DNA of 64,000 nucleotides, taken from Deltaproteobacteria bacterium. Its GTDB lineage: Bacteria > Desulfobacterota > Desulfobulbia > Desulfobulbales > Desulfurivibrionaceae. The notes under the pieces were generated by a model. The model saw nothing but the letters and a program-made list of their open reading frames with translations, had not been told where the DNA came from and searched no databases. The stretch spans positions 62,001 to 126,000 of the forward strand of contig JAJZRO010000001.1 of assembly GCA_021802645.1 (NCBI GenBank), written 5' to 3'. The translations under genes and the position numbers were made by a program. Shown piece after piece: positions 7,386-16,470 of the stretch (position 1 is the first letter of the stretch; each line of letters starts with the position of its first letter).

Positions 7386-7615
7386 CGGAGCCCAATCCAG
7401 CCCGCGACCCCCCACGGCGCAAGCCAGGGCCGCTCCTGTCTTTTCCACCCCTCGCCTTGCTTGCCGGTTGCCGCATTTTTCTCCGCGCGCGTCCCGTGAC
7501 GGGATCATTTTCCGGTTGCCACGCCAGCAATGGCTGGGTAAATGGAAGCCGGGAGCGCAGGGTTCGGGAATGATCGCAGGGCAAGGTTGCTTGCCGGCTT
7601 TGCAGGGGAAATACC

Positions 7616-8056
7616 ATGGAATTTTTCGAGATTGCCGAGGTGGCGACAAATCAGGAAGAGATCCGGGCCAAGGTCTCCATCGACACCCTGCCGCTCTACT
7701 GCGAGGCGATCGAGGCGGTGGACGAGGCCGAGGAACTGGGGCGGGTGATCTACTTCCTCCACTGGGGCCGCTTTCACGTCCGGCAGGAAACGGTGATGGG
7801 CGGGGTGCGCTTCTCCGTGCCCGACTGCCCCAACGCCCTGGCCTGGACCGTGACCACCGGCTATCCGCCCGCACCGAACAGGATCGTCATTCACGCCACC
7901 ATCAACCGCACCGAGCACGACGAGGAGTTCCTGGCCGCCACCAAGGACCTGCTGGCCACCTTCAAGGCCGGACTGGAAAGGAATTTCGCCGGCGAGGCAG
8001 CCACCACAGCCGACCCGCGCCCCTTCTCGCTGACCGACTTGCGGGGCAAGGGATAA
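7616..8056 (+). CDS. Conserved-looking cytoplasmic protein of unknown function
   Basis: 146 residues, not recognised. No signal peptide or membrane helix. The sequence alternates acidic helical stretches (YCEAIEAVDEAEELG) with beta-like segments (VIYFLHWGRFHV, RIVIHATINRTEHDEEF) and could be a small alpha/beta fold. CAGGGGAAATACC precedes the ATG. It stands alone, converging on the next gene. Codon usage fits the chromosome, so it is probably a real host gene. Confidence 0.7.
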   Translation: MEFFEIAEVATNQEEIRAKVSIDTLPLYCEAIEAVDEAEELGRVIYFLHWGRFHVRQETVMGGVRFSVPDCPNALAWTVTTGYPPAPNRIVIHATINRTEHDEEFLAATKDLLATFKAGLERNFAGEAATTADPRPFSLTDLRGKG

Positions 8057-8148
8057 GCGGCAGGATTAGACTGCGGCAAAGAAAACAGCTGGAATTACCC
8101 GCATGGGTGAGTCCAGCCGCCAGTGAAAAATCCGGAAAAGACGGACAC

Positions 8149-8175
8149 GGGCGCCACCAGTGGCTGGTGATGCCC
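8149..8175. other. Intergenic hairpin between convergent genes
   Basis: CACCAG/CTGGTG around TGG, extended by GGGC/GCCC, sits between the stops of the genes at 7616-8056 and 8180-8638. It lacks a T-tract, so it may be a weak bidirectional terminator or an mRNA 3'-end hairpin. Confidence 0.35.
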
Positions 8176-8179
8176 CAAA

Positions 8180-8638
8180 TCAATACACCCAGCGACCACC
8201 GGTGTACCGGAAAATCTCGGTGACCTGCAGCTCGCTGGTCGGCACCCCCTCCTGTTCCCGCATGTTCTGCGGGGTATCCCCTTCTTTTTCCATCATCCGC
8301 TGGGAATAGCGCAGAATCCCCACATAGGGCGTCTTTTTGGAGCCGGTGCCGCGCACCTCCCGGCTACAGTCGGGCCCATAACAGATATAGTGGCCGACCA
8401 CGCGGCCGTTGGCCGCCGCCTCCGGCTTCAGGGTCCGGCTGTTCTGCTGACTGACCTGGTCAAGGCGGGCCATCCAGCCCTTACTGAAATGCTCAAAGCT
8501 TGCGAGAATGGCGGGCGGCACCTCCGCTCCACCCGCCCGGGCTTGACCGCCAGAAACCGGGGAGCACAGCAGGGTGGCGAAAAAAAGGCCCCACCCCAAG
8601 AGCTGTTTTCCCGGCTTGGCGCAGGAGAACTGTTTCAT
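8180..8638 (-). CDS. Secreted protein of unknown function
   Basis: 152 residues with a signal peptide (about 1-36: basic start, hydrophobic GWGLFFATLLCSP, cleavage near ARAGG). The mature part has a helical segment (ASFEHFSKGWMARLDQVSQ), a pair of Cys in HYICYGPDCSREV and a C-terminal beta-like IFRYTGGRWVY. No family recognised. It lies 60 bases downstream of the OmpA-like lipoprotein gene on the same strand, so both may be one transcript. Confidence 0.65.
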   Translation of the reverse strand: MKQFSCAKPGKQLLGWGLFFATLLCSPVSGGQARAGGAEVPPAILASFEHFSKGWMARLDQVSQQNSRTLKPEAAANGRVVGHYICYGPDCSREVRGTGSKKTPYVGILRYSQRMMEKEGDTPQNMREQEGVPTSELQVTEIFRYTGGRWVY

Positions 8639-8698
8639 CCATCTTTCTCCCGAAGGGGCAGCCGGTAACCGCGCTGCCCCTCCTGGTATTCGACCTGA

Positions 8699-9775
8699 TT
8701 ATTCCATGACCTTGAACTCGACCCGCCGATTGAGGCGGCGGCCGCTTTCCGTCTTGTTGTCCGCGATGGGCTGCGCCTTGCCCCGACCCACCGCAGTGAG
8801 ATTGGCGGCGTTCACGCCGTGTTTCACGAGATAATCATAGACCGCTTTGGCCCGCCGCTCGGAGAGCTTCTGGTTATAAGCATCGGAGCCAAGACTACAG
8901 GTGTGGCCCTCGACCACCACCTTGAGGCCCGGCTGCTCCTTGAGAACCTCCACCGCGGTATCCAGCACCGGTATGAATTCCGGCTTGATGATGGCCTTGT
9001 TCAGATCGAAATTGATGCCGCGCAGGATGATGCGCCCTGTCGTCACCGGCGAAGCCGTGGCAACACCCCTTTCCAGGAAGACTTTCTCCAGGAAGCCGGC
9101 CAGTCCGCTGCCGGAAGCGAGGGCGTCGGCGGTGGTGGCAAAGCCGCAGCCACTCGCCTTGGCAATGCCCTCCATGGTGGCCTTGCCTTTCGGGTCGTTG
9201 CCAACCTGCACGGTGTAGATGCAGAGCCGATCGCCGTAGGCCTTTTTCAGTTCTGCCGCGGCCTTGACGGGATCGGCGGCGCTGGTCTCCAGGCCGTCGC
9301 TGACAATAATCATGGCGATACGGCCCGGGCTGTTTTTCAGGTTCGCGATGCTTTCGGTGAGAGGCTTCGCCAAGGGGGTAAGACCGCCTATCCGGACCGC
9401 CTTGGTCGCCTTGGCAAATTCCGCGGAATTATGGGGGGCAAGACCATACACCAGCTTGCTGTCCTGTTGGTTCGGCCCCATGACCGGGCCGATCACATGC
9501 AGGCCACTCTCCAGCTTCAGGTTGGCAATGGCGCTGTTCATGCGCAGTACCAGATTTTGTGCCGTGCGGAACTTCTGGACTCCATCGTAGTCGTCAAACA
9601 TGGTGGACGAGGCGTCCAACACCAACAGGGCGGTCTCCACCTTCTGCACGTAGCCCTGCCGGAGTTTGGCCGAGAGATCCCCCGCATCGTTGGTGGGCAG
9701 CGTCGCCTGCTTCGTGCCGCAAGCCACCAGGAGGCCGGCACACATCAAGTACAACAGCATGTTCCATTTCCGCAT
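8699..9775 (-). CDS. Lipoprotein with von Willebrand A and OmpA-like domains
   Basis: 358 residues from the ATG at 9775, which has GGAGAGGAC 4 bases upstream; an earlier in-frame start lacks this. Residues 1-18 are a lipoprotein signal ending in the lipobox LVAC. A VWA domain follows (LLVLDASSTMFDD with the D-x-S-x-S-like metal site; IVSDGLETS), then a C-terminal OmpA peptidoglycan-binding domain (INFDLNKAII, VEGHTCSLGS, LSERRAKAVYDYL, NRRVEF). Likely anchored in the outer membrane, holding the cell wall and perhaps binding a protein partner through VWA. Confidence 0.88.
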   Translation of the reverse strand: MRKWNMLLYLMCAGLLVACGTKQATLPTNDAGDLSAKLRQGYVQKVETALLVLDASSTMFDDYDGVQKFRTAQNLVLRMNSAIANLKLESGLHVIGPVMGPNQQDSKLVYGLAPHNSAEFAKATKAVRIGGLTPLAKPLTESIANLKNSPGRIAMIIVSDGLETSAADPVKAAAELKKAYGDRLCIYTVQVGNDPKGKATMEGIAKASGCGFATTADALASGSGLAGFLEKVFLERGVATASPVTTGRIILRGINFDLNKAIIKPEFIPVLDTAVEVLKEQPGLKVVVEGHTCSLGSDAYNQKLSERRAKAVYDYLVKHGVNAANLTAVGRGKAQPIADNKTESGRRLNRRVEFKVME

Positions 9776-9960
9776 CGTAGTCCTCTCCTTGTGTGTTGAG
9801 TTCGACAACAGCCTTTATTATCTGCCACTGGGATGTTGGAAATCAACTCTATTTCGCGGTCCCGGTCCTTCATCGGTTACCGCTGCCGATGCCGCCTTCT
9901 GAGGATTCTGTTGCCAGCCTCCCTACGGAACACCGTTCACTCGTTACGCCTGCGCCAGCA

Positions 9961-10494
9961 CAATAAATGGGGGAAGGTCGTCCTGTCACTGCCTCAGTTG
10001 TCAATAGTTATCCTGCCCTTTCACATGGGTTGGATCCTCGGTGAGCGCCTTTGCGCGATCGACGTTCGGCTCGTTGGGATCCTGCTGCACCCGTTGACAT
10101 GCCAGCTGTTCAAACGAGCTTGTCGGATCCTCGGCCTGCAACATCTCGCGGTTCGCGCACAGCGAGATCGCATCAATTTTTGTTTTCGTATACTCGTGAG
10201 GAAGCATGTAGTCGTCCTTGAAAAAAGGCACGTCCTCCCCGCGCAGCGCCTCGATAGTCAGGTATTTATCCTTTTGAAGCTGTTGCGATAGGAGACTGGC
10301 GGCGCCAGCCTCAGAGGCCAACCCTCCCAGACACAGAAAGGAAAGGCCGGCACATACCAACAGCTTGTTGGGAATAGTATGTGTTCTCATGGCAATCCCT
10401 CCTTCGGAAGTTAAGGGTTCATACGGAAGGGGTACGTCCAGCGTAATCCCCCTCCTTCATTGCCTGAAATCGCCTGACCTTCCCCCATTTATTG
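9961..10494. repeat. 19-bp perfect inverted repeat enclosing one gene
   Basis: CAATAAATGGGGGAAGGTC at 9961-9979 and its exact reverse complement at 10476-10494 bracket a 534-bp segment containing only the gene at 10001-10390. Both arms read the same inward, as terminal inverted repeats of a small mobile element would. The flanks share only CA, too short to call a target duplication, and no transposase is inside. Confidence 0.6.
10001..10390 (-). CDS. Small secreted protein of unknown function
   Basis: 129 residues with a signal peptide (basic MRTHTIPNK, hydrophobic LLVCAGLSFLCLGGLA, cleavage near EAGAA). The mature protein is rich in Asp/Glu/Lys/Gln, with two Cys in SLCANREM and QLACQRVQ that could pair. 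No family recognised. GAAGGAGGG precedes the ATG. The gene lies inside a 19-bp inverted repeat, which is the only hint about its origin. Confidence 0.65.
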   Translation of the reverse strand: MRTHTIPNKLLVCAGLSFLCLGGLASEAGAASLLSQQLQKDKYLTIEALRGEDVPFFKDDYMLPHEYTKTKIDAISLCANREMLQAEDPTSSFEQLACQRVQQDPNEPNVDRAKALTEDPTHVKGQDNY

Positions 10495-11076
10495 CACTAG
10501 TCCAAGGTGAGTGATTTCGGGCTATTGTCTCCGCTTGATACGTGTTGCCACGGCCTGCGCCGCACTGTCGCGATGTCTTGCGCGACACCATGCACATCGC
10601 TCGCTGCCCCCTCTACTCCAAAACGCGCCGGTGAGGTTCGCAACAATCGCCTTCGTAAGCAATAACTCTGGAAGAAAAGGGGGATGACGCGACAGCCCTG
10701 ACGTTGGCTCGGCCGCAACCGGCTTCCCGCAAACGCCATCTGCCGCAGCCATTAAATTTAACGCCTTCATGACACGCGGTTTCTCCAAAAGAGAAGCGTG
10801 TCCGAATTCTGTCCTTTGATTCGTCTGATTTTCAGGGGAAACTTTCATTATTATGATAGCACAAATTGGGGCTGAATGGATACAACATTTGCGCGACCCG
10901 ACAAGGGGAAAATCATGATCCATCACAGCGAGTTAGCGGACATCCCGCGCATTTCACCGACGAACCGCTTCAAAAAATCCGGCAACCGCCCTCGCCTTTC
11001 TGCAACCGCTCTTTTCCCCTGCCATCGTGCCAGATGCGCTATACTTCTTTAAGAAGCTGACGAGAAGGCGCAACGT
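10495..11076. other. Intergenic region without a convincing gene
   Basis: About 580 bases. An open frame on the minus strand (10522-10926) has no good ribosome site and no recognisable protein; it might be a decayed gene. The stretch is less GC-rich near 10840-10880. The promoter for the gene at 11077 should lie at its right end. No tRNA or known riboswitch fold was seen. Confidence 0.4.
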
Positions 11077-11919
11077 ATGCGATTCCCTGCCCGAATAGTA
11101 CTGACCGCCGGAATCTTCTACCTCGGCATGGCGTGGGGGGATGTTGTCCTGGCGAATGGGCCGGAGATCTGGCGACAGCAGAGCGTCCACCTGCCGCTCT
11201 TCGGCACCATCTCCATCGCGGACCTCTCCCTGCCCGCTCTCGCGGTGCTCCTGGGGCTGGCCGACGGCTTCAACCCCTGCGCCATGTGGGCTCTGGTCTA
11301 CCTGCTCTCTCTGCTGGTCACCCTCCAGGACCGCCGCAAGATCTGGCTGCTGGTCGGCTCCTTTGTCCTGGCCTCCGGTGTGCTCTACTTCCTCTTCATG
11401 ACCGCCTGGCTCAATGTCTTTCTCTTTCTCGGGTATTTGCGGCCGCTCACCATCGCTGTCGGCCTGGGTGCGGTGCTCATCGGCCTCCTCGACCTGCGCT
11501 CTTTTTGGCGCACCAAGGGCGCGCCGGTCTGCGCCTTGGGCAACAGCCACCTCAAACAGACCACCATGGGCCGCATGGAACGACTGGTGGCCGCCCCCCT
11601 GTCGCTCGCCTCCTTTGCCGGCGTGATCTGCCTCGCCTTTCTGGTGAACACCATCGAGTTCGCCTGCTCGGCAGCCCTGCCCGCCATCTTCACCCACGCC
11701 CTTGCCCTGCACCAACTGCCACGGCTCAGCTACTACGGCTACATCCTGCTCTACGACCTCTTTTTCATGCTCGACGACCTCATCATCTTCACCCTGGCGG
11801 CGATCACCCTCCAAACCACCATGGGCAGCGGCTACGCCAAATACGACAAGCTCCTCGGCGGCGTCGTGCTGGTGCTGCTCGGCCTCACCATGCTGCTGGC
11901 GCCGGAACGGCTGCGCTGA
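11077..11919 (+). CDS. DsbD/CcdA-like membrane protein
   Basis: 280 residues: N-terminal signal or first helix (1-25), then about six membrane helices. The marker is ADGFNPCAMWAL (about 63-74), the conserved N-P-C of the DsbD-beta/CcdA family near the start of the first core helix, and a second single Cys region at NTIEFACSAALP in the fourth helix. Known role: moves reducing equivalents across the membrane for cytochrome c maturation or periplasmic thiol repair. It would fit a cell with many c-type hemes, but its partner is not adjacent. Confidence 0.75.
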   Translation: MRFPARIVLTAGIFYLGMAWGDVVLANGPEIWRQQSVHLPLFGTISIADLSLPALAVLLGLADGFNPCAMWALVYLLSLLVTLQDRRKIWLLVGSFVLASGVLYFLFMTAWLNVFLFLGYLRPLTIAVGLGAVLIGLLDLRSFWRTKGAPVCALGNSHLKQTTMGRMERLVAAPLSLASFAGVICLAFLVNTIEFACSAALPAIFTHALALHQLPRLSYYGYILLYDLFFMLDDLIIFTLAAITLQTTMGSGYAKYDKLLGGVVLVLLGLTMLLAPERLR

Positions 11920-12032
11920 GCACCAAAAGGTTTATTGACAAAACCCTCCCTGGCGCAGCATAACGGGAGACAGAGGGCATGCCGGCATCGGCCTTGCCCG
12001 CGACCGCTTCTCAACCACCACAGGGGGACACC

Positions 12033-13217
12033 ATGGAAACCATCAAACAACTGCTCACGCCGATGCTTACCGCCTTGGGCAACTACCTGCCCAGCGTCTT
12101 CGGCGCGCTCCTCGTCTTCCTCATCGGCATCGGTGCCGCCACCCTCATCCGCAAGGCGGTGGTGGCCTTCTGCGAAAAGCTCAACGTCGATGAACGGCTG
12201 GCCGGCAAGGTAGGGGAGGAGGTGCACATCGCCAAATTCCTCGGCACCCTCGCCTACTATCTGGTGGCCCTGTGGGTGCTGCTCCTCACCCTCGACGTGC
12301 TGGGGGTCAAGGATGTCCTCGATCCGGTAATGCTGATGTTCAGCAACTTCCTCGGCATCTTCCCCAACCTGGTCGCCGCCCTGCTCATCGCCTTCACCGG
12401 CTACTTCATCGCCAAGATCCTCGGCAGCTCCATGGAGGTGTTGTCCCGCGGGCTGGACAAATTCTCGGCCCGCATCGGGCTCAGTGAACAGTTCCGCATC
12501 TCGCGGCTCATCGGCCAACTCATCTTCCTGGTGGTCTTCATTCCGGTGCTCATCTCCTCGCTCGATGCCCTGAAGATCGAGGCGATCTCCATCCCCTCCA
12601 CCCAGATGCTCGCCACCATCCTCTCGGCCATCCCGAAGATGCTGGCCGCCGCCCTGATCCTCGGCGTGGCCTTCATTGTCGGCCGTTTCCTCACCTCGGC
12701 CGCCACCGAGCTTTTACAGAACCTCGGCGCCGACCGCTTGCCGGAAAAGCTCGGCTTCAAGGTGGTCATGGGCGACAAGGCCTCCTTTGCCAAGGTGTGC
12801 GGCGGCATCCTCTTTTTCTTCATCATGCTGGCCGCCACGGTTTCGGCGGTGGATCAGCTCGCCATGCCGCAGCTCGCCGCGATCCTCGGTGATTTCCTGA
12901 TCTTCGCCGGCCAGATCGTGCTGGGGCTGGTCGTTCTCGCCATCGGCAATTTCATCGCCAATCTGGCCTACAATGCCCTCTCCCAGACCGCCGACAACCG
13001 CGGACTCGCCACCATCGCCCGGGTCGCCATCCTGGCCCTGGTCCTGGCCATGGGCCTCAGGGCCATGGGCATTGCCGACGATATCGTCAACCTCGCCTTC
13101 GGCCTTACCCTGGGCGCGGTGGCCGTGGCCTTTGCCCTGGCCTTCGGCCTCGGCGGCCGCGAGGCGGCGGGTAAACAGATGGAATACTGGCTGAAAAGCC
13201 TCCGCAAAGAGGAATGA
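12033..13217 (+). CDS. Mechanosensitive ion channel-type membrane protein (TM-helix repeats)
   Basis: 394 residues from the ATG at 12033 (AGGGGGA 4 bases upstream). At least ten hydrophobic helices arranged as repeats typical of the conserved TM helix family associated with MscS-like channels; recurring cores are LLVFLIGIGAATLIRKAV, LLIAFTGYFIAKIL and LGLVVLAIGNFIANL. The usual C-terminal cytoplasmic MscS beta domain is absent: the protein ends shortly after FALAFGLGGREAAGKQMEYW. It may be a channel-like protein with only the membrane part. Confidence 0.8.
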   Translation: METIKQLLTPMLTALGNYLPSVFGALLVFLIGIGAATLIRKAVVAFCEKLNVDERLAGKVGEEVHIAKFLGTLAYYLVALWVLLLTLDVLGVKDVLDPVMLMFSNFLGIFPNLVAALLIAFTGYFIAKILGSSMEVLSRGLDKFSARIGLSEQFRISRLIGQLIFLVVFIPVLISSLDALKIEAISIPSTQMLATILSAIPKMLAAALILGVAFIVGRFLTSAATELLQNLGADRLPEKLGFKVVMGDKASFAKVCGGILFFFIMLAATVSAVDQLAMPQLAAILGDFLIFAGQIVLGLVVLAIGNFIANLAYNALSQTADNRGLATIARVAILALVLAMGLRAMGIADDIVNLAFGLTLGAVAVAFALAFGLGGREAAGKQMEYWLKSLRKEE

Positions 13218-13314
13218 GATAAATCCCTGCCCGTTGCGGTTCCTCCGCTAGATAGCCGGCGGTCGCCCCACAGGCGTGGCCGCCGGCAGGCCACCACTCC
13301 GGAAGGATGGCATC

Positions 13315-14424
13315 ATGAACATCCCCAACCCGACCTCCGCGTTCCGGCTTCCCAAGACCTCGTCGCAGAAGGCCGGACTGCCGCCGGGCACGCCGGTCCA
13401 TATCGGCGAACAGAAGGCCACGGAGGTTACCGTCACCCTGGTGGACTACGACCAGGAACACTGCGAGATCACCACGCTGGCGCACCCCGACGCCTGCGCC
13501 CTCTACCAGAACAAGGCCACGGTCACCTGGGTCAACGTGGACGGCCTCCACCAGGTCGATCTCATCGAAAAGATCTGCCAGTGCTTCAAACTCCACCCCC
13601 TCACCATCGAGGACATCCTCAACACCACCCAGCGCCCGAAGCTCGACCTCTTTGACGACTACCTCTTTCTGGTCATCAAGACCCAGAGCTACAACGCCGC
13701 CACCCGCCTCATCGACACCGAGCAGATCAGCTTCGTCATGGGGCAGGGCTTTCTCGTCACCTTCCAGGAGCGGGCAGGCGACACCTTCGAGGCGGTACGC
13801 AACCGCATCCAAAGCAACCGCGGCCGCATCCGCAAACTGGGCATGGATTACCTCGCCTACTCGCTGCTCGACACGGTCATCGACAACTACTTCACCGTGC
13901 TCGAACAACTGGGGGAGGAGATCGAAGGGCTGGAGGAGGAACTGATCGCCAGCCCCGCCCAGCAGACGCTGCGCAAGATCCATCTGCTGAAACGGGAGAT
14001 GATCCTGCTGCGCAAATCGGTCTGGCCACTCCGCGAGGTGATCAACGGCCTGATGCGGGAGGAGGAGACCACCCTCATCAGCGAAACCGTCCATCCCTTC
14101 CTGAAGGACCTCTACGATCACACCATCCAGGTGATCGACACGGTGGAGACCTACCGGGATATCCTCGCCGGCATGCTGGACATCTACCTCTCCAGCATCA
14201 GCAACCGGATGAACGAGATCATGAAGGTGCTCACCATCTTCGCGGCGATCTTCATCCCCCTCACCTTCATCGCCGGTCTCTACGGCATGAACTTCAACAC
14301 CGCGGCGAGCCCCTGGAACATGCCGGAGCTGAACTGGGTCTTCGGTTATCCCTTTGCCTTGGGGCTGATGGCCTGTACTGCTGCCAGCATGCTCTACTAT
14401 TTCAAGCGCAAGAAGTGGTTCTGA
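13315..14424 (+). CDS. corA: CorA family magnesium/cobalt transporter
   Basis: 369 residues from the ATG at 13315 with GGAAGG just upstream. A large cytoplasmic N-terminal domain (about 1-300; HPLTIEDILNTTQRPK is a typical CorA segment) is followed by two membrane helices at the C-terminus. The signature YGMNF after the first helix is the GMN pore entrance. Known role: pentameric divalent cation channel, mainly Mg2+ uptake. About 100 bases behind the channel gene and 38 bases before the LapA-like gene. Confidence 0.93.
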   Translation: MNIPNPTSAFRLPKTSSQKAGLPPGTPVHIGEQKATEVTVTLVDYDQEHCEITTLAHPDACALYQNKATVTWVNVDGLHQVDLIEKICQCFKLHPLTIEDILNTTQRPKLDLFDDYLFLVIKTQSYNAATRLIDTEQISFVMGQGFLVTFQERAGDTFEAVRNRIQSNRGRIRKLGMDYLAYSLLDTVIDNYFTVLEQLGEEIEGLEEELIASPAQQTLRKIHLLKREMILLRKSVWPLREVINGLMREEETTLISETVHPFLKDLYDHTIQVIDTVETYRDILAGMLDIYLSSISNRMNEIMKVLTIFAAIFIPLTFIAGLYGMNFNTAASPWNMPELNWVFGYPFALGLMACTAASMLYYFKRKKWF

Positions 14425-14462
14425 GCCGCCAGCCGGCCGTGACCGCAAGAGAAGGAGGAAAG

Positions 14463-14723
14463 ATGAAGGTGCGGTTCATCCTGATCATGGCGCTGCTGCT
14501 CACCGTGGTCTTCTTTACGTTGCAGAATACCGAGTTGGTGGCGGTCCGTTTCCTCCTCTGGGAATTCCAACTCTCCCGGGCGCTCCTCATCTTCCTGGCC
14601 TTCACGGTAGGCGTCATCGTTGGCCTGTTCATGGGCAGCACCGCCAAACGCGGCAAGGAGAAACCGCCGACCATCATCCCACCGACACCCAAGGATGCTT
14701 ATGACCGAAACGCAAACCCATGA
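14463..14723 (+). CDS. LapA/YciS-like (DUF1049) small membrane protein
   Basis: 86 residues with two membrane helices (about 3-20 and 40-60) around the conserved LQNTELVAVRFLLWEFQLS loop, ending in a basic and Pro-rich tail. AAGGAGG precedes the ATG. Known family members assist lipopolysaccharide or membrane homeostasis. It overlaps the trxB start by 23 bases, so translation is coupled. Confidence 0.8.
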   Translation: MKVRFILIMALLLTVVFFTLQNTELVAVRFLLWEFQLSRALLIFLAFTVGVIVGLFMGSTAKRGKEKPPTIIPPTPKDAYDRNANP

Positions 14724-15642
14724 CCTCATCATCATCGGCGGCGGCCCCGGCGGGCTCACCGCCGGCATCTATGCCATGCGGGCGGCCCTGCATACCCTGC
14801 TCATCGAACAGGGGGTGGCCGGCGGCCAGCTCAACAATACCGACATCGTGGAGAACTGGCCCGGCACCGAGAAGATCACCGGCGCGGCCCTGGCCGAACA
14901 GATGGCGGCCCATGCCGCGCGCTACGGCCTGCCGACCCTGAACAAAAAAGTGGCGGAACTCGAACCGGGCCTCAATTACCACACGGTGCGGCTGGAAGAC
15001 GGCGAGGAGCTCCGGGCCCTGGCGGTGATCCTCGCCACCGGCGGCAGCCCTAAGAAACTCGGGGTGCCGGGCGAAAACGAATACTACGGCCGCGGCGTTT
15101 CCTACTGCGCGGTGTGCGACGGCTTCTTCTTCCGGGACAAGACGGTGGTGGTGGTAGGCGGCGGCGACTCGGCGCTGGAGGAGTCGCTCTATCTTGCGAA
15201 AATCACGAAGAAGGTGTACATCGTGCATCGACGCGATGCCTTCCGCGCCGGCATGATCCTGCAGAAACGGGCCCAGGCCGAGCCGCGGATCGAGATCGTC
15301 TGGAACACGGTGTTGACTGCGATCACCGCCGGGATCGAAGGCGTCAGCGGGGTGCGGCTCCGCAACACCCAAGACGGCAGCGAACGGGAACTGGCCACCG
15401 ACGGGGTCTTCGTCTTCATCGGCTTTGCCCCGAACAATGGGCTGGTGCCGGCCGGCACCAAGATGAACGCCGACGGCTTCGTGGTGACCGACCACAAGTG
15501 CGAAACCAACGTTCCCGGCCTCTTCGCCATCGGCGATCTCAGGGAAAAATACGTCAAGCAGATCGTCACCGCCGCGGCCGACGGTTGCATCGCCGCCCAG
15601 GCCGCCGCCCATTATGTGGAAAACAAGAAGAACAGCGGGTGA
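14701..15642 (+). CDS. trxB: Thioredoxin reductase
   Basis: 313 residues: N-terminal FAD site GGGPGGLTAGIYA, redox-active disulfide CAVC (about 138-141), NADPH site GGGDSALEE and C-terminal FAD-binding FAIGDLREKYVKQ. Known reaction: NADPH reduces thioredoxin through FAD and the Cys pair. Two in-frame ATGs exist (14695 and 14701); 14701 is preferred because AAGGA lies 5 bases upstream. A second, glutaredoxin-fused reductase is encoded at 27031-28677. The three genes downstream follow without gaps larger than 6 bases. Confidence 0.93.
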   Translation: MTETQTHDLIIIGGGPGGLTAGIYAMRAALHTLLIEQGVAGGQLNNTDIVENWPGTEKITGAALAEQMAAHAARYGLPTLNKKVAELEPGLNYHTVRLEDGEELRALAVILATGGSPKKLGVPGENEYYGRGVSYCAVCDGFFFRDKTVVVVGGGDSALEESLYLAKITKKVYIVHRRDAFRAGMILQKRAQAEPRIEIVWNTVLTAITAGIEGVSGVRLRNTQDGSERELATDGVFVFIGFAPNNGLVPAGTKMNADGFVVTDHKCETNVPGLFAIGDLREKYVKQIVTAAADGCIAAQAAAHYVENKKNSG

Positions 15643-15647
15643 TCGCC

Positions 15648-16055
15648 ATGAAGACCCTCCTCGCCATCCTCCTCTGCCTGCCGCTGACCGCCGCCACGGC
15701 CTGGGCCAAGACCGTCGTCCTTGAGCCAGGCCAGTCATACACCAGCGGTGAAACCAACATTGTCTGTATGCCGGGCAACGGCAGCGCCGCCCCCATCAGC
15801 CGCACCGAATGCCAGTACTGGGACAACTTCAACAAACAGTGCCTCTACCAGCGCAAGATCATCACGTATGGCCGTGCCGAGTGCGTGGAGGAATGCCAGC
15901 ACTGGGACGACTTCAACCACGAATGCCGGTTCGCCACGACCTGCGTCTTTTACGCCGGCCAACGGCGCTTTGTCAGGACGGTGTGCGACGAGTTCGACAC
16001 CTTCAACGCCACCTGCGTGCGCACCCGGCAGGAACTGATCGATACCCATCGGTAA
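15648..16055 (+). CDS. Cys-rich secreted protein with three tandem WDxFNxxC repeats
   Basis: 135 residues with a signal peptide (1-20, cleaved after AWA). The mature part holds three copies of a 12-residue unit: ECQYWDNFNKQC (54-65), ECQHWDDFNHEC (82-93) and VCDEFDTFNATC (112-123), spaced 28 and 30 residues apart, with extra Cys between them. The even spacing suggests stacked disulfide-bonded modules or metal sites. No family recognised. It starts 5 bases after trxB, so it may depend on cellular redox supply, but that is inference. Confidence 0.72.
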   Translation: MKTLLAILLCLPLTAATAWAKTVVLEPGQSYTSGETNIVCMPGNGSAAPISRTECQYWDNFNKQCLYQRKIITYGRAECVEECQHWDDFNHECRFATTCVFYAGQRRFVRTVCDEFDTFNATCVRTRQELIDTHR

Positions 16056-16060
16056 CGACG

Positions 16061-16411
16061 ATGCCTGATTTCAAACAGGAATGGGATCTGCCCATGGCGC
16101 TCGCGGTACTGGCCAACCCGGAGGTGGATAGCGCCACCTGGTCGGCGGCGGTGAAGTGGCTGCTCTTTTACGGGCCGCCGGAACTCCGCGAACTGATCGG
16201 CCAGGCCTCGCACTTCGCCACCAGCGAGCACTTCCCGCAGCTCAAGCCGGTCGGCTACGACGAGACGGGGGCGCCCTGCTACGACAAACAGGAACTCGCC
16301 ACGGTCTTCGGCCTCGGCAATGAGGAACTCACGCAGAAAATGACGGCATGGGAAAAGGAGTCGGGTCAGGCCGAGGTGGTCGCGCCGGCCAAGGTCCACC
16401 GCGTGCAGTGA
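16061..16411 (+). CDS. Small cytoplasmic protein of unknown function
   Basis: 116 residues starting 5 bases after the previous stop, so on the trxB transcript. Helical in appearance (MALAVLANPEVDSATWSAAVKWLLFYGPPELRELI is the most hydrophobic stretch, split here only for description), with no signal, Cys motif or known domain. The C-terminal third is polar. Unrecognised. Confidence 0.62.
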   Translation: MPDFKQEWDLPMALAVLANPEVDSATWSAAVKWLLFYGPPELRELIGQASHFATSEHFPQLKPVGYDETGAPCYDKQELATVFGLGNEELTQKMTAWEKESGQAEVVAPAKVHRVQ

Positions 16412-16470
16412 GTTGGCAGCCTCCTCGCCTGCTCGTCGCAGCCCCCGGCTTCGCCCCTCCTGACCAGCGG

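Noticed and set aside
7490..7515. Terminator hairpin TCCCGTGACGGGA
   Set aside because: Stem of only four to five pairs and no T-run.
10522..10926. Possible minus-strand gene of 134 residues
   Set aside because: No ribosome site, no signal, no family, Cys/Arg-rich tail typical of chance translation. Kept only as intergenic description.
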